Shown one piece after another: positions 34,089-42,533 of a DNA stretch of 64,000 nt. Location of the stretch: the NCBI GenBank assembly GCA_937862815.1, contig CALMED010000027.1, positions 120,736 to 184,735 on the forward strand. Reading direction: 5' to 3'. The notes beneath the pieces are model-generated. The model did no database searches and had not been told where the DNA came from. It was given only the letters and a program-made list of their open reading frames with translations. Position numbers and translations under genes: made by a program. Source of the DNA: an uncultured Chitinophagaceae bacterium. GTDB lineage: Bacteria > Bacteroidota > Bacteroidia > Chitinophagales > Chitinophagaceae. Each line of letters opens with the position of its first letter. The first letter of the stretch is position 1.

Positions 34089-34490
34089 ATGCAGGCGAAA
34101 CGGTTATACCTGTTGCTGGCTCTCCTGCTTGCAGGAGGATACGCATGGCTGATCTGGCACCTGCAGCACCCCGCTGCAGGCGCCACCGTATGCCTGTTAA
34201 AATCGGTGAGCGGCCTCCCCTGCCCCTCTTGTGGCACCACAAGGGGCATCAGCGAACTGTTGCACGGTAATTTTTCCGGCGCTCTCCATAGCAACCCTTT
34301 TGCTGTGCCGGTGCTGCTGCTGATGGGGGTACTGCCGGTGTGGCTGCTGACAGACGTGCTGCGCCGCCAGTACAGCTTCTTCCGGTTTTACCAACGTACA
34401 GAGCGGTTGATCCGCACAAAGCCGGCAGCGATCTTTTTGATGCTGCTGGTGGGCGGTAACTGGATCTGGAATATCTGGAAACAACTATGA
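34089..34490 (+). CDS. DUF2752 membrane protein
   Basis: 133 residues, three membrane helices. The DUF2752 signature GLPCPSCGTTRGISELLHGNF is present, with the CPSCG pair that may bind metal or form a redox site. Such genes often follow TM2 genes in Bacteroidota, as here (three bases after the TM2 stop), which suggests a joint but unknown envelope function. Its stop overlaps the next start as ATGA. Confidence 0.87.
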   Translation: MQAKRLYLLLALLLAGGYAWLIWHLQHPAAGATVCLLKSVSGLPCPSCGTTRGISELLHGNFSGALHSNPFAVPVLLLMGVLPVWLLTDVLRRQYSFFRFYQRTERLIRTKPAAIFLMLLVGGNWIWNIWKQL

Positions 34491-34918
34491 TCACCATTCA
34501 ACCTTACCGCGAAACACCCGGCGACCACGAGAAAGAAAAAGCCTCCAACAGCTACCTCATGTCGCTGGTGGCGGTAATTGCCGGGCTGCCCCTGCCCATC
34601 ATCAACCTGCTGGCTACCCTGTTTTTCTACCTGGGCAACCGGCGCAGTACCCATTTTGTACGGTGGCACTGCACACAGGCATTGCTTTCGCAATTTACCC
34701 TCCTGTTAATGAACGCGGCCGGCTTCAGCTGGACAATGACCATCCTATTCACACCGGCAACAATCAGCAACCTGTACATAGGTTACATACTGACCGTTGT
34801 GCTCTTCAACCTCACCGATTTCATCGCCACCATGTATTCGGCCATACAGGTACGTAAAGGCCGCCACGTGTACTGGTGGTTTTATGGTCCGCTCACCGAT
34901 CGCACCTGCAAACCCTGA
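34487..34918 (+). CDS. DUF4870-like membrane protein
   Basis: 143 residues with an N-terminal polar segment and three to four membrane helices (SYLMSLVAVIAGLPLPIINLLATLFFY ... GYILTVVLFNLTDFIATMYSA). The pattern of a helix pair with RRSTHFVRWHCTQAL between them resembles DUF4870 proteins. It overlaps the DUF2752 gene by four bases. Function unknown; it is probably part of the same membrane complex or pathway as its operon partners. Confidence 0.7.
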   Translation: MITIQPYRETPGDHEKEKASNSYLMSLVAVIAGLPLPIINLLATLFFYLGNRRSTHFVRWHCTQALLSQFTLLLMNAAGFSWTMTILFTPATISNLYIGYILTVVLFNLTDFIATMYSAIQVRKGRHVYWWFYGPLTDRTCKP

Positions 34919-34925
34919 AACTACC

Positions 34926-35732
34926 ATGAAACGACTCCTGCTGCAAAGCGTCCTCCTTGTGCTCCTCTTTTTCGGCACCTGGTTTCTGATCAGCCGCATT
35001 GACTTCATGAAACGGTTTTCGATCCGGGAAAAGATTGAAGTAAACGAGAAGAAACTGGGCGACCTCCTCTGGTCCACTTTCGAAGAATCGGAAATCCTGG
35101 TGCGCAGGCCGGAGATCACCGGACCCGTAGAGGCGTTCAAGAAAAAACTGTGTGAAGCCAATGGTCTTTCGCCCGACAGCATACGGGTGTACATCGTTGA
35201 TAAAAAAGATGTGAACGCCTTCGCGTTTCCCGGCAGAAGGCTGGTTCTTTTTACGGGTCTTATTGAAGCCTGCGAAACACCGGAAGAACTCTGCGGGGTC
35301 ATGGCGCATGAAATCGCCCACATCGAAAAGCAGCATGTAATGAAGAAACTGGCCAAGGAAGCCGGCATCGGCATCCTGGCGGCCATCACCGGCAATGCCG
35401 GCAGCAGCGAAGTGCTGCGGCAGGTGTTGCGGATGCTCAGCTCCCGGGCCTACGACCGCAGCCTGGAAGAAGAGGCCGACCAAACGGCTGTTGACTACTT
35501 ATGCGAAGCCGGAATCGGTTCTGAACATCTCTCGCATTTTTTCCTGCGACTTTCCGAAAAAGAAAAACTGCCCGAACTGCTTACCTGGGTGAGTACCCAC
35601 CCGGGGCTGAAAGAACGGGCAGCTGAAATACTCAGACAACAGAAGAAGCAGCGTTGCAAAAAAGAGCAGCTGCTGGAACCCGATGCCTGGAAAACCTTGC
35701 AGGAAGCCGTCCGTTCCCTGCCTGCCCGGTAA
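34926..35732 (+). CDS. membrane-anchored M48-family zinc metallopeptidase
   Basis: 268 residues from ATG 34926: one N-terminal membrane helix (LLLQSVLLVLLFFGTWFLI), then an M48 peptidase domain with the zinc motif HEIAH and the downstream Glu ligand in SLEEEADQTAVDYL. It resembles the BepA/LoiP/HtpX group that trims or clears envelope proteins. As the last gene of the TM2-DUF2752-DUF4870 operon it may degrade faulty membrane proteins; that link is inference from position only. It is convergent with the next gene, eight bases apart. Confidence 0.88.
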   Translation: MKRLLLQSVLLVLLFFGTWFLISRIDFMKRFSIREKIEVNEKKLGDLLWSTFEESEILVRRPEITGPVEAFKKKLCEANGLSPDSIRVYIVDKKDVNAFAFPGRRLVLFTGLIEACETPEELCGVMAHEIAHIEKQHVMKKLAKEAGIGILAAITGNAGSSEVLRQVLRMLSSRAYDRSLEEEADQTAVDYLCEAGIGSEHLSHFFLRLSEKEKLPELLTWVSTHPGLKERAAEILRQQKKQRCKKEQLLEPDAWKTLQEAVRSLPAR

Positions 35733-35740
35733 CAGGCAGA

Positions 35741-36241
35741 TTAAAAAGTATACCGTAACGAAAAGCCGCCCCAGTTACCCCCAAACTCATCGTAGGTAAA
35801 ATCAAAGGAAGGCTGCCAATCGAGGCTCATGTTCAATGGTGCGCCTTTGAATTTATAATCCAGCCCCAGCACACCGTCAATTCCAAACGATGAACCACCC
35901 CGCCTTACGGGGAAGCTGTTGCGCCAGCGATCGTTCCAGGCGCTGAGATGGATACCCGGACCGGCATACCACTTAAGCCCGGGTGCACCGTTGATATCGC
36001 CGTGAAATTCATAGAGCCCGGTGATGCGCATGCCGTTGCGCCAGAAGTACCCGATTCCTTCCAGGGCAGCATTGTTTTTAACAAAATGTTTTACGGTTAC
36101 ACCAGCACCCGGGTAAAACTTCACCCCCAGGGCTGTTTCGTACGTTGTTCCTTTAGCCTGTGCGCTGGCAGTTGAGTGCAAGGCACACAGGGAAAGAGTC
36201 AGTATAAACCATCGAATGATCATCGTGTAAGTTTTAGACAT
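35741..36241 (-). CDS. small outer-membrane beta-barrel-like protein
   Basis: 166 residues with a signal peptide (MIIRWFILTLSLCALHSTASA; ATG at 36241 or 36223). The mature part is rich in alternating Gly/aromatic strands (KFYPGAGVTVKHFVKN, GLKWYAGPGIHLSAW, GIDGVLGLDYKF) and ends with a terminal Phe (GGFSLRYTF), the outer-membrane barrel insertion signal. Probably an eight-stranded barrel. No specific function is recognised. The gene is monocistronic. Confidence 0.75.
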   Translation of the reverse strand: MSKTYTMIIRWFILTLSLCALHSTASAQAKGTTYETALGVKFYPGAGVTVKHFVKNNAALEGIGYFWRNGMRITGLYEFHGDINGAPGLKWYAGPGIHLSAWNDRWRNSFPVRRGGSSFGIDGVLGLDYKFKGAPLNMSLDWQPSFDFTYDEFGGNWGGFSLRYTF

Positions 36242-36266
36242 TGTCGCTGAAAAAACTATGCCAAAC

Positions 36267-37748
36267 TCAGATTGCGGCCCGGGTCCATTCGTTGTTTATA
36301 CGGCGGTTCAGCGCCAGCGGGTTTTCGTTTTTCAATGCATCGGGCAGGAGGTCGTTGGGCCAGCCCTGGTAGCAGAGTGGCCGGGCAAAGCGTGCCAGCG
36401 CATCTCCACCCACGGCTGTAAAGCGGCTATCGGTGGTGGCTGGCCAGGGGCCGCCGTGTTGCATGCTCGTACATACTTCCACGCCGGTGGGTACACCGTT
36501 GTAAATGATGCGGCCACAAATCTGCCGGATGGCATCAATCAGCGCTGCATAGCTCTGTGTCTCCTGCGGAGTGGCCATGATGGTGGCTGTGAGTTGTCCT
36601 TCGATCCGACCGGCCACCTGCAGCATTTGGTCCATATCCTTACAGCGCACAACGAGCGAAAACGGGCCAAACACTTCCTGGTGCAACAAGGGGTTCGATA
36701 AAAATGTGACCGCATCAACCGTGGCCACCGTGGGCAATCCATCGCCCGCTTGTACATCGCCCTCCGATTCGGCAACCAGGTGCACGCCTTCCTGGAGAAT
36801 GGCTGCTCCCTTGTTTTGTTTGTAGGCGGCTACGATGCCCGGGTGCAGCATGGGTGCCGGCAGCACCTGCTGAATGCAGCGCCCCAGGTCGTGCATAAAC
36901 TGCTGCAGGGCCATTCCTTCCACGCCGATGAGCAGGCCGGGGTTGGTACAGTACTGCCCCACCCCCAGCGTGATAGAGGCCGCATACATCGAGGCCGTTG
37001 CGCCCGGGTCTGCGGCCAGTTTATACGGGAAGAGGAAGACGGGATTTATGCTGCCCATTTCAGCAAATACAGGAATGGGATGCGGTCGCTCCATGGCCCA
37101 GTCGAACATTTGCTTTCCACCAGAGCGGGAGCCGGTAAATCCAACAGCGCATGTATACGGATGCTGCACGAGGTATTTCCCCGTTTCAAAACCTGCCCCG
37201 TACACATGTTGAAAGACGCCCTCCGGCATATTGAGGTAGGCGGACGCATTGAGGATGGCATCGGCAACGAGGTGCGAGGTACGGGGGTGGGCCGGGTGTG
37301 CTTTCACCACCACCGTGCACCCGGCAGCTAATGCACTGGCCGTGTCGCCCCCGGCAGTGGAATAAGCCAGCGGGAAATTGCTGGCGCCAAACACCACCAC
37401 CGGTCCCAGGGGCACCCGCATCTTCCGCAGATCGGGTCGCGGTGGCATACGGGTGTCATCGGCCGGCTCTATGCTGATCTCCATCCAGTCGCCCCGCTCA
37501 CAGGCATCTGCATAACTGGTGAGTTGATACAAGGTACGCGACCGTTCTGCACGGAGTCTTGCCTCCGGCAAATGGGTTTCCTGCATGGCGGTGTGCAGCA
37601 GCTGATCGCCGCATTTTTCCAGTTCTGTGGCGATGGCCCGCAGAAACGCAGCCCTTTGCCGCGTGGACAACTGCCGGTAAGCAACAAATGCCTGCCGCGA
37701 TTTTTGGAGAACCTGGTCGAGTTCGGGTAGTGTAAAATCGGAAAACAT
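36267..37748 (-). CDS. NAD(P)+ aldehyde dehydrogenase, ketoglutarate-semialdehyde type
   Basis: 493 residues from ATG 37748. Catalytic Cys is in GVGQYCTNPGLLIG and the general-base Glu in FAEMGSINPVF; the cofactor loop is VGFTGSRSGGKQMFDWA. Together these match alpha-ketoglutaric semialdehyde (2,5-dioxovalerate) dehydrogenases, which close pathways for hydroxyproline, arabinose or glucarate. No other gene of these pathways is adjacent. The start is three bases from a TACCTTTA box, so the extension to 37811 was rejected. Confidence 0.87.
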   Translation of the reverse strand: MFSDFTLPELDQVLQKSRQAFVAYRQLSTRQRAAFLRAIATELEKCGDQLLHTAMQETHLPEARLRAERSRTLYQLTSYADACERGDWMEISIEPADDTRMPPRPDLRKMRVPLGPVVVFGASNFPLAYSTAGGDTASALAAGCTVVVKAHPAHPRTSHLVADAILNASAYLNMPEGVFQHVYGAGFETGKYLVQHPYTCAVGFTGSRSGGKQMFDWAMERPHPIPVFAEMGSINPVFLFPYKLAADPGATASMYAASITLGVGQYCTNPGLLIGVEGMALQQFMHDLGRCIQQVLPAPMLHPGIVAAYKQNKGAAILQEGVHLVAESEGDVQAGDGLPTVATVDAVTFLSNPLLHQEVFGPFSLVVRCKDMDQMLQVAGRIEGQLTATIMATPQETQSYAALIDAIRQICGRIIYNGVPTGVEVCTSMQHGGPWPATTDSRFTAVGGDALARFARPLCYQGWPNDLLPDALKNENPLALNRRINNEWTRAAI

Positions 37749-37751
37749 GCT

Positions 37752-37759
37752 TAAAGGTA
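37752..37759 (-). promoter_or_regulatory. -7-like box of the aldehyde dehydrogenase gene
   Basis: TACCTTTA on the minus strand, three bases before ATG 37748. No -33 TTG at the usual distance, so support is modest. Confidence 0.4.
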
Positions 37760-37882
37760 CTGAAAGAAGCAGCGGCCCGCATTGCCACACAGCAGCTACA
37801 AAGGAATTCAATAAGAAAGTAACTTGAAACGGTTAAACGTTCGCCTCGAACGGCAGTCAACCTACAACCCAAACAAACCGAC

Positions 37883-39052
37883 ATGATTATACGACATCTT
37901 TCTGCTTCCGGGCTGGTTGCCCTGGCGATTGGTTTCCTGTTAATTGCACATGGGTGCAGGAAAGATAAAACGATCGTGCCGTCCGATCCACTGGAAGCAC
38001 TCAATCTGCCGGCTACCCCCTTTAACTACGCCAGCCCGGGCCTGCCGGCCTTTTTCACTGCGGCCAACATAACGGCACAGGATAACACACCGGCCGGAAA
38101 CGCCACCAGCAACTGGGGAGCCACTCTGGGGAGGGTGCTGTTTTACGACAAAATTCTTTCCATCAACACCAGCACCTCCTGCGCCGGTTGTCACCGGCCC
38201 GAGACGGGATTCAGCGATCCCGAAACCTTCAGCCGTGGTTTCGCCGGCGGCCGTACACCCCGGCATTCGATGTCGCTTATCAATGCCCGTTATTATCCCA
38301 ACGGGCGTTTTTTCTGGGACGAACGGGCTGCCACACTCGAAGCACAGGTACTGCAGCCCATCCTTGATCCACTGGAGATGGGAATGCGGATGGACACGCT
38401 GCTGAACCGGATCAACCGCACCACTTATTACCCGGTATTGCTGGAACGTGCGTTCGGCGACCGGACGGCCAACCCCGACCGCATCAGCCGGGCATTGGCG
38501 CAGTTTATCCGCTCCCTGGTTTCTTACCGCTCGAAATTCGATACGGGCAGGGCCCTGATCCTGCCGCCAGCCAACCCGGTGACCACCCCCTATCCCAACT
38601 TTACAGCGGCTGAAAACCGGGGCAAGGCGTTGTTCTTTGGCCCGCAGACCGGTTGCGCCACCTGCCATGGTACAGAAACCTTCAGTGCTCCCCGGGCTGA
38701 GATCAATGGACTGGAATCCGTATTAACCGACCGGGGTGTGGGTGCCATCACCAATAACCCGGCCGATAACGGACGGTTTAAAGTGCCTTCGCTGAAAAAT
38801 ATAGAACGTACCGCTCCGTATATGCACGATGGCCGGCTGACCACCCTGGAGCAGGTGATAGAACATTACAACAGCGGGGTGCAGTTTCACCCCAACCTGC
38901 CTCCGGTGCTGCGCAACCCGCCGCCGGATGTAAACCAACCGCGACGGCTGAACCTCACCGCTCAGGATAAAGCCGATCTGCTGGCGTTCTTAAAAACGCT
39001 CACCGATGACCGCATGCTGCAGGATGAGAAATTCAGCAATCCGTTCAGGTAA
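37883..39052 (+). CDS. di-haem cytochrome c peroxidase (MauG/CcpA family) lipoprotein
   Basis: 389 residues, lipoprotein signal with lipobox IAHGC (Cys25). Two haem c sites are seen: CAGCH near residue 95 and CATCH near residue 260, with downstream motifs FSRGFAGGRTPRHSMSL and VPSLKNIERTAPYMHDGRL, the latter holding the distal Met of the high-potential haem. It reduces hydrogen peroxide in the periplasm, or, as MauG relatives do, oxidises a protein partner. No electron-donor gene is adjacent. It is divergent from the aldehyde dehydrogenase. Confidence 0.9.
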   Translation: MIIRHLSASGLVALAIGFLLIAHGCRKDKTIVPSDPLEALNLPATPFNYASPGLPAFFTAANITAQDNTPAGNATSNWGATLGRVLFYDKILSINTSTSCAGCHRPETGFSDPETFSRGFAGGRTPRHSMSLINARYYPNGRFFWDERAATLEAQVLQPILDPLEMGMRMDTLLNRINRTTYYPVLLERAFGDRTANPDRISRALAQFIRSLVSYRSKFDTGRALILPPANPVTTPYPNFTAAENRGKALFFGPQTGCATCHGTETFSAPRAEINGLESVLTDRGVGAITNNPADNGRFKVPSLKNIERTAPYMHDGRLTTLEQVIEHYNSGVQFHPNLPPVLRNPPPDVNQPRRLNLTAQDKADLLAFLKTLTDDRMLQDEKFSNPFR

Positions 39053-39096
39053 TCAACTTTTTATAAAACGCGTTAGGCGAACAGCAGTGAAAGCAA

Positions 39097-40404
39097 TTAC
39101 ACCACCTCTCCTTCCAGGTCATAATCGAAGGCCCTGGTAATGCGTACCTGTACAAATTCACCGACGGGGAGTTTTCCGGAAGCGTGAATAATCACTTCAT
39201 TGTCGACCTCCACGCTGTCGAATTCCGTGCGGCCCATGTAACGGCCCGCTTCTTTTTTATCAATGATGGTTTTGAATATCTTTCCTACTTTCTGTTGGTT
39301 TAACTCGTACGAAATATCCTGCTGCACCGCCATGATCGACTGTGCCCGTCTTTCCTTTTCAGCAGCCGGTACATCATCGGCCAGATCGTAACCACTGGTT
39401 CCTTCTTCATGGCTGTAGGTAAAAATGCCCACCCGGTCGAAGCGTTGCTGTAGTAAAAATTCCTTCGTTTGTTCCACATCGTCGGGTGTTTCGCCGGGGA
39501 AACCGGCAATGAGCGTAGTGCGCAGGCACATGCCGGGTACTTTTTCCCGCACGGCCGCGATCAGTTCTTCCGTTTCGCTGCGGGTGATCTGCCGCTTCAT
39601 CGCTTTGAGCATGGCATCGCTGGCATGTTGCAGGGGCATGTCGAGGTAGTTGCAGATGTTGTCGCGTTCCCGCATCACATCCAGAATTTCAAGCGGAAAT
39701 TTGTGGGGATAGGCATAATGCAGGCGTATCCACTCCAACCCCTTTACGTCGGCAAGCCTATGGAGTAAATCAGGCAGCATGCGCTTTTTGTATAAATCGA
39801 GTCCGTAATACGTCAGCTCCTGTGCAATGAGCATCACTTCTTTAACGCCTTTCTTCACCAGACTTTCCGCTTCTGTTACAAGATCGTCCAAGGAGCGGCT
39901 GACATGACCGCCCCGCATAAGCGGGATGGCGCAGAAAGCACAAGTGCGGTTACAGCCTTCAGAAATTTTCAGGTAGGCATAATGTTGGGGGGTAGCGAGC
40001 AGGCGCTCGCCCACGAGTTCCTTCTTATAGTCGGCATTGAACTGTTTCAGCATCAGCGGCAATTCCATGGTACCGAACCAGGCATCCACCTCGGGTATTT
40101 CCTGCTCCAGGTCGTTGCGGTAGCGTTCGCTGAGGCAGCCGGTTACATAGACTTTATCGAGCCGTCCCTGCTGCTTGAGCGTTACCTGTTCCAGTATGGT
40201 GTTGATGCTTTCCTCTTTGGCTTTATCAATGAAACCGCAGGTATTCACCACCACAATGTTGTGATCGCGACGGGTACTTTCGTGTACCACGTCAATGGCA
40301 TTGGCCTGTAACTGTCCGCTCAGCACTTCGCTGTCTACCATGTTCTTGCTGCAGCCGAGTGTAATAATATTTACCTTGTCCTTCAGAAACGTTTTACTTT
40401 TCAT
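39097..40404 (-). CDS. rimO: ribosomal protein S12 methylthiotransferase RimO
   Basis: Radical SAM enzyme that adds a methylthio group to an Asp of ribosomal protein S12. 435 residues. The N-terminal UPF0004 domain has its three Cys (LGCSKNMVDSEVL, NTCGFIDKAKEES, GCLSERY); the radical SAM motif is GCNRTCAFCAIP (CxxxCxxC); the C-terminal ~65 residues are a TRAM domain. The KNMVDSE sequence fits RimO better than MiaB. ATG 40404 is six bases after a TACCTTTG box at 40418-40411. Confidence 0.95.
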   Translation of the reverse strand: MKSKTFLKDKVNIITLGCSKNMVDSEVLSGQLQANAIDVVHESTRRDHNIVVVNTCGFIDKAKEESINTILEQVTLKQQGRLDKVYVTGCLSERYRNDLEQEIPEVDAWFGTMELPLMLKQFNADYKKELVGERLLATPQHYAYLKISEGCNRTCAFCAIPLMRGGHVSRSLDDLVTEAESLVKKGVKEVMLIAQELTYYGLDLYKKRMLPDLLHRLADVKGLEWIRLHYAYPHKFPLEILDVMRERDNICNYLDMPLQHASDAMLKAMKRQITRSETEELIAAVREKVPGMCLRTTLIAGFPGETPDDVEQTKEFLLQQRFDRVGIFTYSHEEGTSGYDLADDVPAAEKERRAQSIMAVQQDISYELNQQKVGKIFKTIIDKKEAGRYMGRTEFDSVEVDNEVIIHASGKLPVGEFVQVRITRAFDYDLEGEVV

Positions 40405-40410
40405 GCACAG

Positions 40411-40418
40411 CAAAGGTA
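40411..40418 (-). promoter_or_regulatory. -7 element of rimO
   Basis: TACCTTTG on the minus strand, six bases before the ATG at 40404; no matching -33 TTG. Confidence 0.55.
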
Positions 40419-40537
40419 ACAGGTTTCGCCTGCTTACCCGAGGGTGCCGCCGGTAGCAGACCCGGTAAAAACGATCTTGTTGACAATTACTTAACGGACG
40501 GGATAAAATAAAAACGAACGATCAACCGTTTTGAAAA

Positions 40538-40546
40538 TGTGGATAA
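40538..40546 (+). other. isolated consensus DnaA box
   Basis: TGTGGATAA, the complement of TTATCCACA, a perfect match to the DnaA consensus, 35 bases before a very AT-rich stretch (40573-40645). A single box is not proof of an origin; nearby near-matches have two or more changes. Confidence 0.35.
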
Positions 40547-40572
40547 CCGCGGGTGATACCGGTTAAAATCCC

Positions 40573-40649
40573 CTGCTGTAAATTAATTTTTCAAAAAAAA
40601 AAATATTTTTTTGCACGTTTTTGAAAACTTTCCATTTATTTTACAGCAG
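40573..40649. repeat. 10-bp inverted repeat around an AT-rich core
   Basis: CTGCTGTAAA (40573-40582) and TTTACAGCAG (40640-40649) flank 57 bases that include an A11 and a T7 run. It lies in the gene-free interval between rimO and the polX-like gene. Confidence 0.45.
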
Positions 40650-40822
40650 TTATTTTATGAGAATTCAACAGGAAGCCCCGTTTAGAATTCAATTATCCTA
40701 GAAACCAACAACGATCTGTAGTCTTGAAAACAACCCAATTCCAATATCGGTGAAAGCCGGAATTCCGACCTTGTGTCGTACCCAATGTCCGTGAGAAACT
40801 TCCGCAAGGAAGTTTTTCCTTT
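40620..40822 (+). ncRNA. candidate structured small RNA
   Basis: A 200-base stretch without a convincing ORF that ends in an intrinsic terminator. Local stems are possible (AATTC..GAATT around CGG..CCG at about 40750-40774; CGAC-CTTGT-GTCG), and the first bases (GAAAACTTTCC, 40623-40633) can pair with GGAAGTTTTTC (40808-40818), making a long-range closing stem. Size and closed-rod shape would suit 6S RNA. I found no good promoter, so this stays a candidate; an untranslated leader with an attenuator for the gene at 40881 is the alternative. Confidence 0.25.
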
Positions 40823-40826
40823 TTTA
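40796..40826 (+). terminator. intrinsic terminator upstream of the polX-like gene
   Basis: AAACTTCC - GCAA - GGAAGTTT: an 8-bp stem capped by a GNRA-type tetraloop and followed by a pyrimidine tract with six T. No protein gene on the plus strand ends before it, which implies a non-coding transcript or an attenuated leader. Confidence 0.7.
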
Positions 40827-40869
40827 TACACCCTCCCTTCCTTTTTACTGTTACCTCCCCGATTCCGGA

Positions 40870-40877
40870 TAAATTTG
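40870..40877 (+). promoter_or_regulatory. -7 element of the polX-like gene
   Basis: TAAATTTG, three bases before ATG 40881; the -33 candidate is CTG at 40848-40850 (19-base spacer), one change from TTG. Confidence 0.55.
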
Positions 40878-40880
40878 GGC

Positions 40881-42527
40881 ATGCTTACAAACAGCCAGGT
40901 TGCCGATGTGTTTTCATTGCTGGGAAAACTGATGGACATTCACGGTGAAAACCCGTTCAAAGCCAAATCGTACAGCGCTGCCGCTTTTGCCATTGACAAG
41001 CTGCCGGTGCCACTCACCGAAATCGCACCGGGCGCCTATGCTTCATACAAAGGAATCGGCGACAGTGCGGCGCGGAAGATTACCGAACTGCTGCAGACCG
41101 GCACATTACGGGAACTGGCCACCCTGGTTGACCGTACACCCGAAGGTGTACTGGAAATGCTTCGGATCAAAGGGCTGGGCCCAAAAAAAATTGCCACCAT
41201 CTGGAAAGAGATGGAAATTGAATCATTGGGTGAGTTGCTTTATGCCTGTAACGAGAACCGGCTCCTGCGCTACAAAGGATTTGGCGAGAAAACCCAGGCG
41301 GCGGTAAAAGAAAGCATCGAATATTATTTACGGCACAAGAACATTTACCTCTACGCCGATGTGGAATCCTATGCACAAGCTGTACAGAAACAGCTGGAAC
41401 AACAGTTTCCCGGCGAACGGTTTCAACTCACCGGCGAACTGCGACGGCAACTGGAAATTATTCAACACCTGGAATGGGTGACCACCGTTCCGGTGAAGCA
41501 TCTTGAGGCATTTCTGCTGGTGCATGGCTTTGAAACAAGCGAAATCAATACTGTTGTTCTGAAAGTGAAGGGACCGGAAAACATATGTTTACTTTTTTAT
41601 CCTGCTACCGCGCTCAACTTTGGCAGCACGTTGTTTGGCACGAGTGCCGCGCCGGCTTTCCTCGAAGCATGGGGCCCTGTGGAAGCGGCGGCCGAAGAAA
41701 CAGCGGTTTTTTCTGCCCGGCAGCAACCCTTTGTTCCGCCTTTCCTGCGGGAAACACCGGGGTGCACTTTTCCGGACGGCCTGGTGACCACCAGCAGCAT
41801 CCGGGGCATCATTCACAGTCACAGCCAGTGGAGCGACGGCACACACACCCTGGAGGAAATGGCGCAGGAATGTATGCGTCGCGGATGGGAGTACCTGGTA
41901 ATCAGTGATCACAGCAAAAGTGCCGGCTATGCCAACGGCCTTTCTGTGGAACGCATCCGGGAGCAGCACCGGCAGATTGATGAGCTCAACAAAAAGCTGT
42001 ACCCCTTCCGAATTTTCAAGAGCATTGAGTCGGATATATTGGGCGACGGCTCGCTCGATTACGAGGACCATGTATTGCAAACCTTTGACCTGGTAATCGC
42101 TTCGGTGCACAGCAACCTGCGGATGACGGAAGAAAAAGCCATGCAGCGCCTGCTGCGGGCGATTGCGCATCCGGCCACCACGATCCTCGGGCACATGACC
42201 GGCCGACTGCTGCTCAGCCGGCCCGGCTACCCGGTGAATCACCAAACAATCATTGATGCCTGCGTGGAACACAATGTCGTCATTGAACTGAATGCACATC
42301 CCCGGCGGCTCGACATAGACTGGCGCTGGATCCCCTATGCGCTGGAAAAGGGCGCGCTGTTATCCATCAACCCCGATGCACATGAACCCGAAGGCTTTAA
42401 TGATGTGCGGTACGGTGTGCTGGCTGCTCAGAAAGGCGGACTAACGGCGAGCCGTAACCTGAGCAGTTTTAACCGGGAAGAATTTGAAAACTACCTGGCC
42501 GGCGTAAGAAACAGAAAGAATACTTAA
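40881..42527 (+). CDS. PolX-like helix-hairpin-helix/PHP protein with degenerate polymerase site
   Basis: 548 residues. N-terminal helix-hairpin-helix motifs are intact (GIGDSAARKI, IKGLGPKKI, YKGFGEKT). The next part should be the polymerase beta palm, but the motif GSxRRGxxxxGDxD reads GELRRQLEIIQHLE (185-198): both catalytic Asp are replaced, by His196 and Glu198. The C-terminal PHP domain keeps its metal ligands (HSHSQWSDG, SDHS, SIESDIL, ASVHS, INPDAH), so a 3'-5' exonuclease or phosphoesterase activity is expected without polymerase. Bacterial PolX acts in base-excision and gap repair. ATG 40881 is chosen by domain start and the -7 box at 40870. Confidence 0.87.
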   Translation: MLTNSQVADVFSLLGKLMDIHGENPFKAKSYSAAAFAIDKLPVPLTEIAPGAYASYKGIGDSAARKITELLQTGTLRELATLVDRTPEGVLEMLRIKGLGPKKIATIWKEMEIESLGELLYACNENRLLRYKGFGEKTQAAVKESIEYYLRHKNIYLYADVESYAQAVQKQLEQQFPGERFQLTGELRRQLEIIQHLEWVTTVPVKHLEAFLLVHGFETSEINTVVLKVKGPENICLLFYPATALNFGSTLFGTSAAPAFLEAWGPVEAAAEETAVFSARQQPFVPPFLRETPGCTFPDGLVTTSSIRGIIHSHSQWSDGTHTLEEMAQECMRRGWEYLVISDHSKSAGYANGLSVERIREQHRQIDELNKKLYPFRIFKSIESDILGDGSLDYEDHVLQTFDLVIASVHSNLRMTEEKAMQRLLRAIAHPATTILGHMTGRLLLSRPGYPVNHQTIIDACVEHNVVIELNAHPRRLDIDWRWIPYALEKGALLSINPDAHEPEGFNDVRYGVLAAQKGGLTASRNLSSFNREEFENYLAGVRNRKNT

Positions 42528-42533
42528 GGCAAA

